A stretch of 64,000 nt of DNA from Nocardia gamkensis NBRC 108242 (GTDB taxonomy: Bacteria; Actinomycetota; Actinomycetes; Mycobacteriales; Mycobacteriaceae): positions 62,001-126,000 of the forward strand of contig NZ_BDBM01000022.1 of assembly GCF_001612985.1 (NCBI RefSeq), written 5' to 3'. Below, in pieces: positions 36,521 through 46,291 of this stretch. Made by a program: the position numbers and the translations under genes. Positions within the stretch are counted from its first letter, which is position 1, and each line of letters starts with the position of its first letter. The notes beneath the pieces are model-generated. The model did not search any database, had not been told where the DNA came from, and saw only the letters and a list, made by a program, of their open reading frames with translations.

Positions 36521-37879
36521 GTGCAGCGACGAATTATGGGGATCGAGACCGAGTTCGGTGTGACATGCACCTTCCACGGTCACCGTCGACTGTCCCCCGA
36601 CGAGGTGGCCCGGTATCTGTTCCGCCGGGTGGTGTCCTGGGGCCGTAGCTCGAACGTGTTCCTCCGCAACGGTGCTCGGCTCTACCTCGATGTCGGGTCC
36701 CACCCGGAGTACGCGACCGCGGAGTGCGACAACCTGGCGCAACTGGTGACCCACGACCGTGCGGGCGAGCGGGTCCTCGAAGAGTTGCTGATCGACGCCG
36801 AGCAGCGTCTGGCCGAAGAAGGCATCGGCGGCGACATCTACTTGTTCAAGAACAACACCGACTCCGCGGGCAACTCCTACGGCTGCCACGAGAACTTCCT
36901 GGTGGTTCGCGCGGGCGAGTTCTCTCGGATCTCGGACGTGCTGCTGCCGTTCCTGGTCACCCGCCAGCTGATCTGCGGCGCGGGCAAGGTGCTGCAGACC
37001 CCGAAGGCGGCCACATTCTGCCTGTCGCAGCGTGCCGAGCACATCTGGGAGGGCGTCTCCTCGGCGACCACCCGCTCGCGGCCGATCATCAACACTCGCG
37101 ACGAGCCGCACGCCGACGCGGAGAAATACCGCCGCCTGCACGTGATCGTGGGCGACTCCAACATGTCCGAGACCACCACCATGCTCAAGGTCGGCACGGC
37201 CGCCCTGGTGCTGGAGATGATCGAGGCGGGCGTCTCGTTCCGCGACTTCGCCCTGGACAACCCGATCCGTGCGATCCGCGAGGTCAGCCACGACCTGACC
37301 GGTCGCCGTCCGGTGCGCCTGGCCGGTGGACGGCAGGCCAGCGCCTTGGACATCCAGCGCGAGTACTACGCCCGCGCCGTGGAGCATCTGCGCAATCGGG
37401 ACCGCGATCCCCAGATCGACCAGGTGGTCGACCTGTGGGGCCGCACCCTGGACGCGGTCGAGGCGCAGGACTTCGCGAAGGTGGACACCGAGATCGATTG
37501 GGTGATCAAGCGCAAGTTGTTCCAGCGCTACCAGGACCGGTACGGCATGGAGCTGTCCGATCCCAAGATCGCCCAGCTGGATCTGGCCTACCACGACATC
37601 AAGCGCGGGCGCGGCGTCTTCGACCTGCTGCAGCGCAAGGGTCTGGCCAAGCGCGTCACCGAGGACGAGGCCGTGGACGCGGCGGTGGACACTCCGCCGC
37701 AGACCACCAGGGCCAAGTTGCGCGGTGACTTCATCACCGCCGCGCAGGAGGCGGGCCGCGACTTCACCGTCGACTGGGTGCACCTCAAGCTGAACGACCA
37801 GGCGCAGCGCACCGTGCTGTGCAAGGACCCGTTCCGCTCGGTGGACGAGCGCGTCGATCGCCTGATCGCGTCCATGTGA
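36521..37879 (+). CDS. pafA: Pup--protein ligase
   Basis: PafA phosphorylates the C-terminal Glu of Pup with ATP and transfers it to substrate lysines. From GTG 36521 it has 452 residues, the usual length. It shares the glutamine-synthetase-like fold with Dop: [15 protein letters not shown] (Mg2+ ligand Glu), [19 protein letters not shown] with the catalytic Asp, [19 protein letters not shown], and [22 protein letters not shown]. It lacks the Dop-loop. The C-terminal ~70-residue domain ([20 protein letters not shown]) is typical. It is separated from prcA by a hairpin and promoter-like gap, so expression may be independent. Confidence 0.97.
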   Translation: MQRRIMGIETEFGVTCTFHGHRRLSPDEVARYLFRRVVSWGRSSNVFLRNGARLYLDVGSHPEYATAECDNLAQLVTHDRAGERVLEELLIDAEQRLAEEGIGGDIYLFKNNTDSAGNSYGCHENFLVVRAGEFSRISDVLLPFLVTRQLICGAGKVLQTPKAATFCLSQRAEHIWEGVSSATTRSRPIINTRDEPHADAEKYRRLHVIVGDSNMSETTTMLKVGTAALVLEMIEAGVSFRDFALDNPIRAIREVSHDLTGRRPVRLAGGRQASALDIQREYYARAVEHLRNRDRDPQIDQVVDLWGRTLDAVEAQDFAKVDTEIDWVIKRKLFQRYQDRYGMELSDPKIAQLDLAYHDIKRGRGVFDLLQRKGLAKRVTEDEAVDAAVDTPPQTTRAKLRGDFITAAQEAGRDFTVDWVHLKLNDQAQRTVLCKDPFRSVDERVDRLIASM

Positions 37880-37889
37880 CCGGGCGGGC

Positions 37890-38186
37890 ATGATCATCGC
37901 CTTCTCCGTCACACCGCTCGGGACCGGCGTCGATGTCGGGCGCGCGGTCGCCGAAGCGGTCCGCGTGGTGCGCGCCAGCGGACTGCCCAACCACACCGAT
38001 GCCATGTTCACCACCGTCGAGGGCGAGTGGGACGAGGTGATGGCCGTGGTGAAACAGGCGACCGATGCCATCCTCGCCGTAGCGCCACGGTGCAGCCTGG
38101 TGCTGAAGGCCGATATCCGGCCCGGCGTGACCGATGCGATCACCACCAAGGTGGAGAAGGTCGAGCGATACCTGGCCGGGGGCTGA
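37890..38186 (+). CDS. MTH1187-family thiamine-binding protein (DUF77)
   Basis: The 98-residue ferredoxin-like protein reads [27 protein letters not shown], then [24 protein letters not shown] and [24 protein letters not shown]. The family binds thiamine or its pyrimidine part and is often tied to thiamine salvage. There is no other thiamine gene here. It starts 10 nt after pafA and is probably cotranscribed with it. Confidence 0.85.
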   Translation: MIIAFSVTPLGTGVDVGRAVAEAVRVVRASGLPNHTDAMFTTVEGEWDEVMAVVKQATDAILAVAPRCSLVLKADIRPGVTDAITTKVEKVERYLAGG

Positions 38187-38305
38187 CAGCGGTTTCGTCC
38201 GGCACACTGTCCCTGGCGCTGTGAACCGTCGACGTCGCGGCCGAAACAACGCCGAATCGCGCGCCGCCGCGCGGTCTCGCGGGTGCGCAGATTACCCTCT
38301 ATCGG

Positions 38306-39301
38306 GTGGCGATATCCAAGGTCGAGCGGCTGATGAATCTGGTCATCGCGCTGCTGTCGACCCGGCAGTTCCTGACCGCTGAGCGGATCCGGGACAGTGT
38401 GGCCGGATACGAGGACTCCGCCAGTGACGAAGCGTTCAGCCGGATGTTCGAGCGGGACAAGAACGAACTGCGCGATCTGGGCATTCCGCTGGAAGTCGGC
38501 CCGGTGAGCCGGTACTCGACGATCGAGGGTTACCGGATCAACCGCGACGCCTACGAGCTACCCGACATCGACCTGACCGACCAGGAGGCCGCCGCGGTCG
38601 CGGTGGCCGTGCAGATGTGGGAATCGCCCGAGCTGGCCGCGGCCGCGGAGGGCGCGCTGCTCAAGCTGCGCGCCGCGGGCATTCACGTGGAGACCGACGT
38701 CGCGGTGGCCTCCGTGCCCGCCGTTCCCGCTCGCACCCGAGGCTCGGAACCGGTGCTCGGGAAGCTCTTGGCCGCGATCGATGCCGGTCAGGCGGTGCGG
38801 TTCGAACACCGCGGCGCGATCAACGCCCCCTATCTGATGCGCGATGTGGAGCCGTGGGGCGTCGTCACCCATCGGGGCCGCTGGTACTTGGTCGGGCACG
38901 ACCGTGACCGGGACGCGGTGCGCAGCTTCCGGCTGTCGCGCATCGGTGACCAGGTGACCGCGTACGGCGCGCGCAATGTGGTCCGCAAGCCCGCGGGCGT
39001 GGATCTGCGTGCCATCGTCGACCAGGTCACCAGCACCTCGCCGGTCAGCGGGTCGGCGACGGTCTGGGTCGCCGAGGGCCGGGGACGTGAGCTGCGCAGG
39101 ATCGGGCAGGTCGTCGGCGAGCGCACCGTGGGCGGCCGCGCGGGTTCGGTGGTGGAGCTGCCGGTGCGATCGCGAGACTGGCTGGCTCGGCTCATCACCG
39201 GCCTCGGCCCGGACGCGGTGGTGCTGGCTCCCGAGTCGCTCCGCGCCGATGTCATCGCGCGGTTGCGTTCGGTGTTCGACCGGACGGAGGTGCGGGCATG
39301 A
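38306..39301 (+). CDS. pafB: PafB, WYL-domain transcriptional regulator
   Basis: The 331-residue protein (GTG start) has an N-terminal winged helix (KVERLMNLVIALLSTRQFLTAERI), a middle linker and a WYL domain at ~150-230. That domain includes YLMRDVEPWGVVTHRGRWYLVGHDRDRDAVRSFRLSRI. A WCX C-terminal extension follows. PafB and PafC form a complex that activates the LexA-independent DNA damage response in mycobacteria, with WYL domains sensing nucleic acid. Its stop overlaps the pafC start by 4 nt. Confidence 0.94.
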   Translation: MAISKVERLMNLVIALLSTRQFLTAERIRDSVAGYEDSASDEAFSRMFERDKNELRDLGIPLEVGPVSRYSTIEGYRINRDAYELPDIDLTDQEAAAVAVAVQMWESPELAAAAEGALLKLRAAGIHVETDVAVASVPAVPARTRGSEPVLGKLLAAIDAGQAVRFEHRGAINAPYLMRDVEPWGVVTHRGRWYLVGHDRDRDAVRSFRLSRIGDQVTAYGARNVVRKPAGVDLRAIVDQVTSTSPVSGSATVWVAEGRGRELRRIGQVVGERTVGGRAGSVVELPVRSRDWLARLITGLGPDAVVLAPESLRADVIARLRSVFDRTEVRA

Positions 39302-40275
39302 GCTCGCGGCTCTCGGTGCGGCTTTCCAGGCTGCTGAACATGATCCCGTACTTCATCGCCCACCCCGGCATCAGCGCCGCCGAGGCCGCCGCCGACCTGG
39401 GCGTCACCACCAAGCAACTGATGAGCGACCTCAACCAGCTCTGGATGTGCGGGCTGCCCGGCTACGGTCCGGGTGACCTGATCGATCTGTCGTTCTCCGA
39501 GGAGAGCATCGAGGTCACCTTCTCCGCAGGGATCGACCGGCCGTTGCGGCTGACCTCCACCGAAGCGACCGCGCTGCTGGTCGCGCTGCGCTCGATCGTC
39601 GACATGCCCGGCATGGTGGACCCCACCGCGGCGCACGCGGCCATCGCGAAGATCGAATCGGCGATCGCGGGCGGCGCGTCCACCGACGCCGACGGGCGAT
39701 TCCCGACGCCGCCGCAGGAGGCGCCCACGGTGGCGGCCGTGCGCTCGGCGCTGGCGCTCGGCCGGGCGCTGCGGCTGGTGTACTACTCCGCCAGCCGCGA
39801 CGTGGTGTCCGAACGCATCGTCGACCCGATTCGCATCGTTCTCGTGGACGACAACAGCTACCTGCAAGCCTGGTGCAGGCAGGCCGAGGGAGTGCGGCTG
39901 TTCCGCTTCGACCGGATCGAGGCCGCGACCGAGTTGGACGAACTCGCCCGGCCGCCGAAGCATGCCACCGAGGCGACGGCGGGCCTGGACCTGTTCCAGG
40001 ACGATCCGGCGGTGCCCTTAGCGCGTTTACGAATCCACGCCGACTACGCCTGGGTTCTCGATCAGTACCCGATGCACCGGCTGGCGGTGCATCCCGACGG
40101 CAGCTTGGAGGCGACCATGCGGTTCGCCACGCTGGACTGGATGGCCCGCCTGCTGCTCGGTTTCGGGGCGGGCGTCACCGTCCTCGGGCCACCGGAGCTG
40201 GTCGCGGCGGTGCGCGAGCGGTCCAACGCCGCGCTGGCCGCCTACGAGGAAGCCGGATTCCTGGGGGCTCGATGA
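39298..40275 (+). CDS. pafC: PafC, WYL-domain transcriptional regulator
   Basis: The 325-residue partner of PafB starts with an overlapping ATGA. It has a winged helix (RLSRLLNMIPYFIAHPGISAAEAAADLGVTTKQLMSDLNQLWMCG), a WYL domain (LRLVYYSASRDVVSERIVDPIRIVLVDDNSYLQAWCRQAEGVRLFRFDRI) and a C-terminal WCX domain. As a heterodimer with PafB it acts at SigA promoters of DNA repair genes. Despite the name, it is not needed for pupylation. The overlapping genes should be made in equal amounts. Confidence 0.94.
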   Translation: MSSRLSVRLSRLLNMIPYFIAHPGISAAEAAADLGVTTKQLMSDLNQLWMCGLPGYGPGDLIDLSFSEESIEVTFSAGIDRPLRLTSTEATALLVALRSIVDMPGMVDPTAAHAAIAKIESAIAGGASTDADGRFPTPPQEAPTVAAVRSALALGRALRLVYYSASRDVVSERIVDPIRIVLVDDNSYLQAWCRQAEGVRLFRFDRIEAATELDELARPPKHATEATAGLDLFQDDPAVPLARLRIHADYAWVLDQYPMHRLAVHPDGSLEATMRFATLDWMARLLLGFGAGVTVLGPPELVAAVRERSNAALAAYEEAGFLGAR

Positions 40276-40297
40276 GAGACGAAGAGGCCCTACCGGC

Positions 40298-41347
40298 ATG
40301 AACAGTCGTGTGCTGGTAGTAGGCGCGGGCAGCATCGGCAACTTCGTCGGCGGCAAACTCGGCGTGGCGGGCGCGGAGGTCACCCTGGTCGGCCGCAGAC
40401 GGGTGCTCGACGAACTCGGCTCGTCCGGGCTCCGGCTCACCGACCTCGACGGCGGTGACGAGGCGTTACCCGCGGACCGATTCCACCGCGCCACCGAACC
40501 GGATGACGTCGGATCGGCCGATCTGGTGCTGGTCACGGTGAAATCGGCGGCGACAGCGGCGGCGGTGCGCGATCTCGCGGGCAAGATCAGGCCGGGCACC
40601 GTGGTGCTCAGCCTGCAGAACGGTATCGGCAACGACTCGGTGATCCGCGAGATCCTGCCGCATTGCGTGGTGCTGGCAGGCATGGTGATGTTCAATGTCG
40701 TGCACCATCCCGGCGGCCGTTTCCATCGCGGCACCGAGGGCGGGCTCGCGGTGCAGGACGACCCGGCGCTGGCATCGTACCTGGACGTGTTCGAGCGGGC
40801 GGGACTCGGCTTGCGGCGGTATCCCGACCTGCGCCCGGTGCAGTGGGCGAAGCTCCTGCTCAATCTCAACAACCCGATCAACGCGCTGTCGGGGCGCCCG
40901 CTGCGGGAGGAGCTCGCCGAGCGGGACTACCGTCGCTGTCTCGCGCTGACGCAGCGCGAAGCGCTCGCGGCGATGAACAAGGCGCGAATTCGCCCCGCCC
41001 GGCTGACTCCGCTGCCGCCCCGGGTGATGGCGACACTGCTGACCGTCCCCGACGGCCTGTTCCAGCGGCTGGCCGGACAGGTGCTGGCCATCGATCCGAT
41101 GGCGCGTTCGTCCATGGCGGACGACCTGGAACTGGGCCGTAAGACCGAAATCTCCTGGTTGTGCGGAGAAATCGTGGGACTGGGCGCGATGGTCGGGATG
41201 CCGACACCGGTGAATCAGCGGCTGATCGAATTGATCGTCGCCGCCGAACAGGGCGGCAGGCGCGCGTGGACCGGCCGGGAATTGCTCGGCCAGTTGCGGG
41301 CCGCCGCGGCGGGCGCCGTGCCCGGACGCGGGGCGAACGAGCAGTGA
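40298..41347 (+). CDS. 2-dehydropantoate 2-reductase family protein
   Basis: The 349-residue NADPH-dependent protein has a Rossmann N-terminus (RVLVVGAGSIGNFVGGKLGVAGAEVTLVGR), VLVTVKSAATAAAV and SLQNGIGN. The catalytic Lys is in WAKLLLNLNNPINAL within the helical domain. Family members reduce ketopantoate to pantoate for CoA synthesis, but several paralogues per genome are common and no pan genes are here. It starts 22 nt after pafC and may belong to that transcript. Confidence 0.85.
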   Translation: MNSRVLVVGAGSIGNFVGGKLGVAGAEVTLVGRRRVLDELGSSGLRLTDLDGGDEALPADRFHRATEPDDVGSADLVLVTVKSAATAAAVRDLAGKIRPGTVVLSLQNGIGNDSVIREILPHCVVLAGMVMFNVVHHPGGRFHRGTEGGLAVQDDPALASYLDVFERAGLGLRRYPDLRPVQWAKLLLNLNNPINALSGRPLREELAERDYRRCLALTQREALAAMNKARIRPARLTPLPPRVMATLLTVPDGLFQRLAGQVLAIDPMARSSMADDLELGRKTEISWLCGEIVGLGAMVGMPTPVNQRLIELIVAAEQGGRRAWTGRELLGQLRAAAAGAVPGRGANEQ

Positions 41348-41411
41348 CGGCAGCGTTCGCGCACGTCACGGTCCGGTAGCATCGAGGCATCACAGTCTTG
41401 GGAGGTAGATC

Positions 41412-41669
41412 ATGGGCAGTCTGAGCATCTGGCACTGGCTGATCATTGCGGTGGTTTTCGTGATGTTCTTCGGCGCGAAGCGGATGCCCGACGCGGCCCG
41501 CAGCCTGGGCCGGTCGTTGCGCATCTTCAAGAGCGAGGTCAGTCAGATGCAGCACGAGAGCAACGCGTCCGACAGCGGCGCGCCGGCTCAGCAGCCCGCA
41601 CCGCAGCTGCCCGCCGCGCAGCAGTCGCCGCAGGCCACCGAGCCCCGTACCGAGCCGAAGTCGGTCTGA
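41412..41669 (+). CDS. tatA: Twin-arginine translocase subunit TatA
   Basis: The 85-residue protein follows a strong GGAGGT site. It has one N-terminal membrane helix ([16 protein letters not shown]), the conserved FG hinge, then an amphipathic helix ([26 protein letters not shown]) and a Gln/Pro-rich disordered tail. TatA multimers form the pore for folded proteins with a twin-arginine signal. tatC follows 98 nt downstream, as in mycobacteria. Confidence 0.96.
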   Translation: MGSLSIWHWLIIAVVFVMFFGAKRMPDAARSLGRSLRIFKSEVSQMQHESNASDSGAPAQQPAPQLPAAQQSPQATEPRTEPKSV

Positions 41670-41767
41670 GCGGATCCGCTCGCGCCGGAGTGAGGAACAG
41701 CTCACTCCGGACTCAGTGCTGTTGCCGAGCTGAGCGAGGCACGTGAACCCAGGGGCGATCACCAACC

Positions 41768-42721
41768 ATGCGAATCCCGTTCGATCCGCGGCGTAGCAAG
41801 CGCAGGATGAATCCCGACGGCACGATGTCGTTGGTCGAGCATTTGCAGGAGCTGCGTTACCGGTTGCTGGTGTCGATCGCGGCGGTGATCGCGACGACGG
41901 TACTGGGGTTCCTGTGGTACGGGCACGGGTTCCTGGGGGTGGAGAGCCTGGGTGAGATCCTGCGCGGGCCGTACTGTTCGCTGCCCTCCTCGGCGCGCGC
42001 GACGTTGAGCCAGGACGGGGAATGCCGTCTGCTGGCGACCGCGCCGTTCGAGCAGTTCACGTTGCGATTGAAGGTCGGCATGACCGCGGGCGTCGTGCTG
42101 GCGGCGCCGATCTGGCTGTACCAGCTGTGGGCGTTCATCACCCCGGGCCTGTATGCCAAGGAACGCAAGTACGCGATCGGGTTCGTTTCCTCGGGCACGG
42201 TGTTGTTCGCCGCGGGGGCGGTGCTGGCCTATGTGGTGATCGCGCACGCGCTGAGCTTCCTGCTGACCATCGGCGACAACGTGCAGATCACGGCGCTGAG
42301 CGGGTCGCAGTATTTCAGTTTCATCCTGCAGTTGCTGATCATCTTCGGGGTCAGTTTCGAGACGCCGTTGCTGATCGTCGGGTTGAACCTGGTGGGAGTG
42401 CTGACCTATCAGCGGCTCAAGGCGTGGCGGCGCGGGATCACCTTCGGCTTGTTCGTGTTCGCGGCGATCGTGACGCCGCAGGATCCCTTCTCGATGCTGG
42501 CGCTGGCGTTGGCGCTGACGGTGTTGTTCGAAGTGGCGATCCAGTTCTCCCGGATCAACGATCGCCGCCGGGCGCGCAAGGAGCGCGAGGGCCTCGGTGC
42601 GTTGTCCGACGAGGAGGCCTCCGATCTGGGCGCCCCGGAGCCGATCGATCCGGCCGAGTCGCTCACCACCCCCGCGGAGAAATCCACACGACCGGTGTCG
42701 GACTACTCAGATACGCTCTGA
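41768..42721 (+). CDS. tatC: Twin-arginine translocase subunit TatC
   Basis: TatC recognises the twin-arginine signal peptide. The 317-residue protein has six membrane segments and the typical [18 protein letters not shown] start with the signal-binding Glu. The first outside loop is followed by [37 protein letters not shown]. Both termini are cytosolic; the C-terminal ~55 residues are an acidic/Ser tail longer than in E. coli, common in actinobacteria. helY begins 3 nt after its stop. Confidence 0.96.
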   Translation: MRIPFDPRRSKRRMNPDGTMSLVEHLQELRYRLLVSIAAVIATTVLGFLWYGHGFLGVESLGEILRGPYCSLPSSARATLSQDGECRLLATAPFEQFTLRLKVGMTAGVVLAAPIWLYQLWAFITPGLYAKERKYAIGFVSSGTVLFAAGAVLAYVVIAHALSFLLTIGDNVQITALSGSQYFSFILQLLIIFGVSFETPLLIVGLNLVGVLTYQRLKAWRRGITFGLFVFAAIVTPQDPFSMLALALALTVLFEVAIQFSRINDRRRARKEREGLGALSDEEASDLGAPEPIDPAESLTTPAEKSTRPVSDYSDTL

Positions 42722-42724
42722 CGA

Positions 42725-45427
42725 GTGACAGATGACCGGTCGCAGATGGGCGAGTTGGCCGAATTTTCCGCCGAGCTGAAGTTCCGGCTGGATCCCTTTC
42801 AGCATGCTGCCTGTGCGGCGCTCGAGGAAGGCCACAGCGTCTTGGTCTGCGCGCCGACGGGCGCGGGCAAGACGGTCGTGGGCGAGTTCGCCGTTCACCT
42901 GGCGCTGGCGGCCGGTGGGAAGTGCTTCTACACGACGCCCATCAAGGCGCTGTCGAACCAGAAGTTCGCCGACCTCACCGAGCGCTACGGCCGTGACAGC
43001 GTCGGACTGCTGACCGGCGACCAATCGATCAACCCGGGCGCTCCGGTGGTCGTGATGACCACCGAGGTGCTGCGCAACATGCTCTACGCCTCCTCGGACG
43101 CGCTGCGCGGACTGTCCTACGTCGTGATGGACGAGGTGCACTACCTCGCCGACCGGTTCCGCGGCGCCGTGTGGGAAGAGGTCATCCTGCACCTGCCTCC
43201 GGACGTGCGGCTGGTCAGCCTTTCGGCCACGGTGAGCAATGCCGAGGAGTTCGGCGCCTGGATGGAAACCGTGCGCGGCGACACCGCGGTGGTGGTCGAC
43301 GAGACCAGGCCCGTGCCGCTGTGGCAGCACGTCATGGTGGGGCGGCGAATGTTCGACCTGTTCGACACGAAATCCACCGAACAGAAGGTGCTCGTCGACG
43401 AGGATCTGGTGCGGTTCATCCGCCACCGCGAGGCCGCCGACCGGATGAACAGCTGGGGGCCCCCGCGCAACGGCCGCGGCGGCCCGCGCCGGGATTTCCG
43501 TCCGTTGCCGCGGCCGGAGGTGCTCGCCAAACTGGACGAAGAGGGCCTGCTGCCCGCGATCACGTTCATCTTCAGCCGTGCGGGTTGCGACGGCGCGCTC
43601 GCGCAGTGCCTGCGCTCACGGCTCGACCTGAGCCGTGCGGAGGAGCGCGACGAGGTCGACGCGATCATCGACAAGCACACCGGCGATCTGCCCAAGACCG
43701 ATCTCGAGGTGCTCGGTTACTGGGAGTGGCGCGAGGCGCTGCACCGCGGCCTGGCCGCGCATCACGCCGGGATGCTGCCCGCGTTCCGGCACACCGTCGA
43801 GGAATTGTTCGTCAAGGGGCTGGTGCGTGCCGTCTTCGCCACCGAAACGCTGGCGCTCGGCATCAACATGCCCGCGCGCACCGTCGTGCTGGAGCGGCTG
43901 GTCAAGTTCAACGGCGAATCGCACGCCGAACTCACGCCCGGCGAGTACACCCAGCTGACCGGGCGCGCGGGGCGGCGCGGCATCGACGTCGAAGGCCACG
44001 CGGTGGTGCTGTGGCAGCCCGAGGTGGACACCAGCGCGGTCGCCGGTCTCGCCTCGACGCGCACCTACCCCCTGCGTAGTTCGTTCCGGCCGGGCTACAA
44101 CATGTCGATCAACCTCATCGACCGGATGGGCGCCGACGAATCGCGCACCCTGCTGGAGCGGTCGTTCGCCCAGTTCCAGGCGGACCGGTCGGTGGTCGGG
44201 CTGGTGCGCGGTATCGAGCGCAACGAGGCGGCGCTGCGCAAGCTGCGCGACCAGATCGGCGGCGCGGAAGGCGGGTTCCTGGAGTATCTGTCGCTGCGCG
44301 ACCGGATCAAGCAGCGCGAGCGGCAGCTGACCCAGCAGAGCCGCGCCGACCGGCGAGGCGCGGCGGTGGACGCGCTCGGCGCGCTGCGGCGTGGCGACGT
44401 GGTGGCGATTCCCTCCGGCCGCCGCGCCGGGCTCGCGGTGATCCTGGAGCCGGACGCGACGCCCGGCGATCCGCGGCCGCTGGTGCTCACCGAGGACAAG
44501 TGGGCCGGCCGGGTGTCGGTCGCCGACTTCCCGGTGCCCGCCGAGGCGCTCGGGCACATGCGGCTGCCGCGCCGGGTGGATCACCGGACCGCGCGCATCC
44601 GCCGCGATCTGGCCTCCGCGCTGCGCAGCACGGGGATCTCGGTGCCGGGCAGGCCGCGGCGCGGCAGGCAGTCCGCCGCTGCCGACGACCGGGAACTGGC
44701 CACGCTGCGCCGCAGCCTGCGCGCGCATCCGGCCCACTCGCGGCCCGATCGCGAGCAACTGGCCCGGGTGGGTGAGCGCTACAACCGGCTGCTGCGCGAG
44801 ACGGAGGCGATGCGCCAGAAGGTTGCCGCGACCACCAATTCGCTGGCGCGCACCTTCGATCGCATCCTCGGCCTGCTGGAGGAACGCGGATTCGTGCAGG
44901 AGAGCGAGGTGACTCCGGACGGACGCAGGCTGGCTCGCCTCTACGCCGAAAGCGACCTGCTGGTCGCCGAATGCCTCAGGAAGGGGCTGTGGCGCGGCCT
45001 CGGCCCGGCCGAACTCGCCGGCGTGGTGTCGGTCCTGGTGTACGAATCCCGCCAGGAGGGTGGCTATCTCGGCGCCAGCGGTCCGACGGCGCCGATCCGG
45101 CGGGCGGTCGGCGCGACCATCGGGGTCTGGTCCGAACTGCGATCCGACGAGGCGCGGCACAAGCTCCCCCCGACCAGGGAGCCCGATCTGGGTTTCGTCG
45201 ACGGCGTCTACAAATGGGCGCGGGGCGATGGATTGGCGGAGTCGTTGCTCGCCAGCGGTGACCAGGGCGCCCCGCTGTCGGCCGGTGATTTCGTGCGCTG
45301 GTGCAGGCAGGTGATCGATCTGCTCGACCAGATCCACGGCACCGCCGACGATCCCGAGGTCGCGGCCACCGCGGCCAAGGCGGTGCGGGCGATCCGCCGG
45401 GGCGTCGTGGCGGTGGACGCCGCCTGA
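42725..45427 (+). CDS. helY: Ski2-like DEAD/DEAH-box RNA helicase HelY
   Basis: The 900-residue protein (GTG start) has helicase motif I CAPTGAGKT at about 40-48, TTPIKALSNQKF (Ia), motif II VVMDEVHYL and SLSATVSN (III). In the second RecA domain are FATETLALGINMPARTVV and QLTGRAGRRG (VI). The C-terminal half contains the winged-helix, arch-like and DSHCT regions of Ski2/Mtr4 enzymes. It is expected to unwind RNA 3'-5' in decay or ribosome-related processes. Its place right after tatC matches mycobacteria. Confidence 0.95.
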   Translation: MTDDRSQMGELAEFSAELKFRLDPFQHAACAALEEGHSVLVCAPTGAGKTVVGEFAVHLALAAGGKCFYTTPIKALSNQKFADLTERYGRDSVGLLTGDQSINPGAPVVVMTTEVLRNMLYASSDALRGLSYVVMDEVHYLADRFRGAVWEEVILHLPPDVRLVSLSATVSNAEEFGAWMETVRGDTAVVVDETRPVPLWQHVMVGRRMFDLFDTKSTEQKVLVDEDLVRFIRHREAADRMNSWGPPRNGRGGPRRDFRPLPRPEVLAKLDEEGLLPAITFIFSRAGCDGALAQCLRSRLDLSRAEERDEVDAIIDKHTGDLPKTDLEVLGYWEWREALHRGLAAHHAGMLPAFRHTVEELFVKGLVRAVFATETLALGINMPARTVVLERLVKFNGESHAELTPGEYTQLTGRAGRRGIDVEGHAVVLWQPEVDTSAVAGLASTRTYPLRSSFRPGYNMSINLIDRMGADESRTLLERSFAQFQADRSVVGLVRGIERNEAALRKLRDQIGGAEGGFLEYLSLRDRIKQRERQLTQQSRADRRGAAVDALGALRRGDVVAIPSGRRAGLAVILEPDATPGDPRPLVLTEDKWAGRVSVADFPVPAEALGHMRLPRRVDHRTARIRRDLASALRSTGISVPGRPRRGRQSAAADDRELATLRRSLRAHPAHSRPDREQLARVGERYNRLLRETEAMRQKVAATTNSLARTFDRILGLLEERGFVQESEVTPDGRRLARLYAESDLLVAECLRKGLWRGLGPAELAGVVSVLVYESRQEGGYLGASGPTAPIRRAVGATIGVWSELRSDEARHKLPPTREPDLGFVDGVYKWARGDGLAESLLASGDQGAPLSAGDFVRWCRQVIDLLDQIHGTADDPEVAATAAKAVRAIRRGVVAVDAA

Positions 45428-45590
45428 GCGGCGTCAGCGCCGGGCACGCGGCGGCGGCAATAACAACACGGCGGATTCGATTGTGATTTGATTTCTTTCG
45501 CGTACCGACCGTGGCGGAATAGTCGTGTCATGCGACGAGGCCCACGCGGGGGGCTACCGTGTGTACAACGATGCGAGTGGAGGCAAGCAG

Positions 45591-46283
45591 ATGAGCGGCC
45601 CGTACGGACCGAACGACCCCGGGGAGGGACGCAACGATCCCACCCAGCAGTGGAGTGGACAGCAGGCGCCGGGCGGAGCCGGTCCCACGCAGCAGTGGGG
45701 TGGTCAGCCGCAGACCCCGGCCTCCGCCCAGCCGACCCAGCACTGGGGTGAGCAGCAGCAACCGCAGCAGCAGTGGGGTCAGCCGCAGCAGCCGCAGTGG
45801 GGCCAGCAGCCGCAGCAGCCGCAGTGGGGTCAGCAGCCCGCTCAGGGCCAGCCGCAATGGGGCCAGCCGCAGCAGGACTGGGGCCAGCAGGGACAGCAGC
45901 CGCAGTGGGGGCAGGCGCAGCAGCCCCAGCCGCAGTGGGGCGCTCCCGGCCAGCAGCCGCCGCAGCAGGGTGGCAAGGGTAAAGGCCTGATCATCGGTCT
46001 GTCGCTGCTCGGCGTCGCGGTGGTCGGCGCGATCGTCGCGCTCGTGCTCGTGCTGACCGCCAAGGACCAACTGGACCAGGCCGCGGTGCAGGACGGCGTG
46101 AAGAAGGTGCTGTCGGACTCCTACGGCATCCAGGACATCAGCGACGTCTCCTGCCCCTCCGGACAGGAAGTCAAGGTCGACGCCACCTTCGAATGCAGCG
46201 TGAAGGTCAGCGGCGAGGCCAAGAAGGTGAACATCAAGATCACCAAGGACGACGGCACCTACGAGGTCGGTCGCCCCAGCTAG
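45591..46283 (+). CDS. Membrane protein with Trp/Gln/Pro repeats and extracellular DUF4333 domain
   Basis: ATG 45591 follows GGAGG and gives 230 residues. Residues 1-125 are cytosolic and built from repeats of about seven to nine residues around PQWGQ. One membrane helix follows (LIIGLSLLGVAVVGAIVALVLVL, ~132-155). The outside part (~160-230) is a DUF4333 domain with the Cys pair in ISDVSCPSG and TFECSVKV, and it ends YEVGRPS. The function is unknown. A counterpart sits beside helY in M. tuberculosis, as I remember it, so the position is conserved while the repeat length probably varies. Confidence 0.85.
   Translation: MSGPYGPNDPGEGRNDPTQQWSGQQAPGGAGPTQQWGGQPQTPASAQPTQHWGEQQQPQQQWGQPQQPQWGQQPQQPQWGQQPAQGQPQWGQPQQDWGQQGQQPQWGQAQQPQPQWGAPGQQPPQQGGKGKGLIIGLSLLGVAVVGAIVALVLVLTAKDQLDQAAVQDGVKKVLSDSYGIQDISDVSCPSGQEVKVDATFECSVKVSGEAKKVNIKITKDDGTYEVGRPS
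45690..45970 (+). repeat. In-frame tandem repeats encoding PQWGQ units
   Basis: About ten imperfect in-frame repeats of 21-27 nt containing CAGCCGCAGTGGGG encode QPQWGQ-type units in the cytosolic half of the DUF4333 protein. Such near-identical DNA repeats are likely to change number by slippage. Confidence 0.7.
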
Positions 46284-46291
46284 GCTGTCGG

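Noticed and set aside
35309-38149. Very long minus-strand open frame across prcB-prcA-pafA
   Set aside because: It is the antisense shadow of GC-rich real genes; its translation has no family resemblance, whereas the plus-strand genes are clear.
43616-45337. Minus-strand open frame opposite helY
   Set aside because: It is a shadow frame; helicase motifs are on the plus strand.
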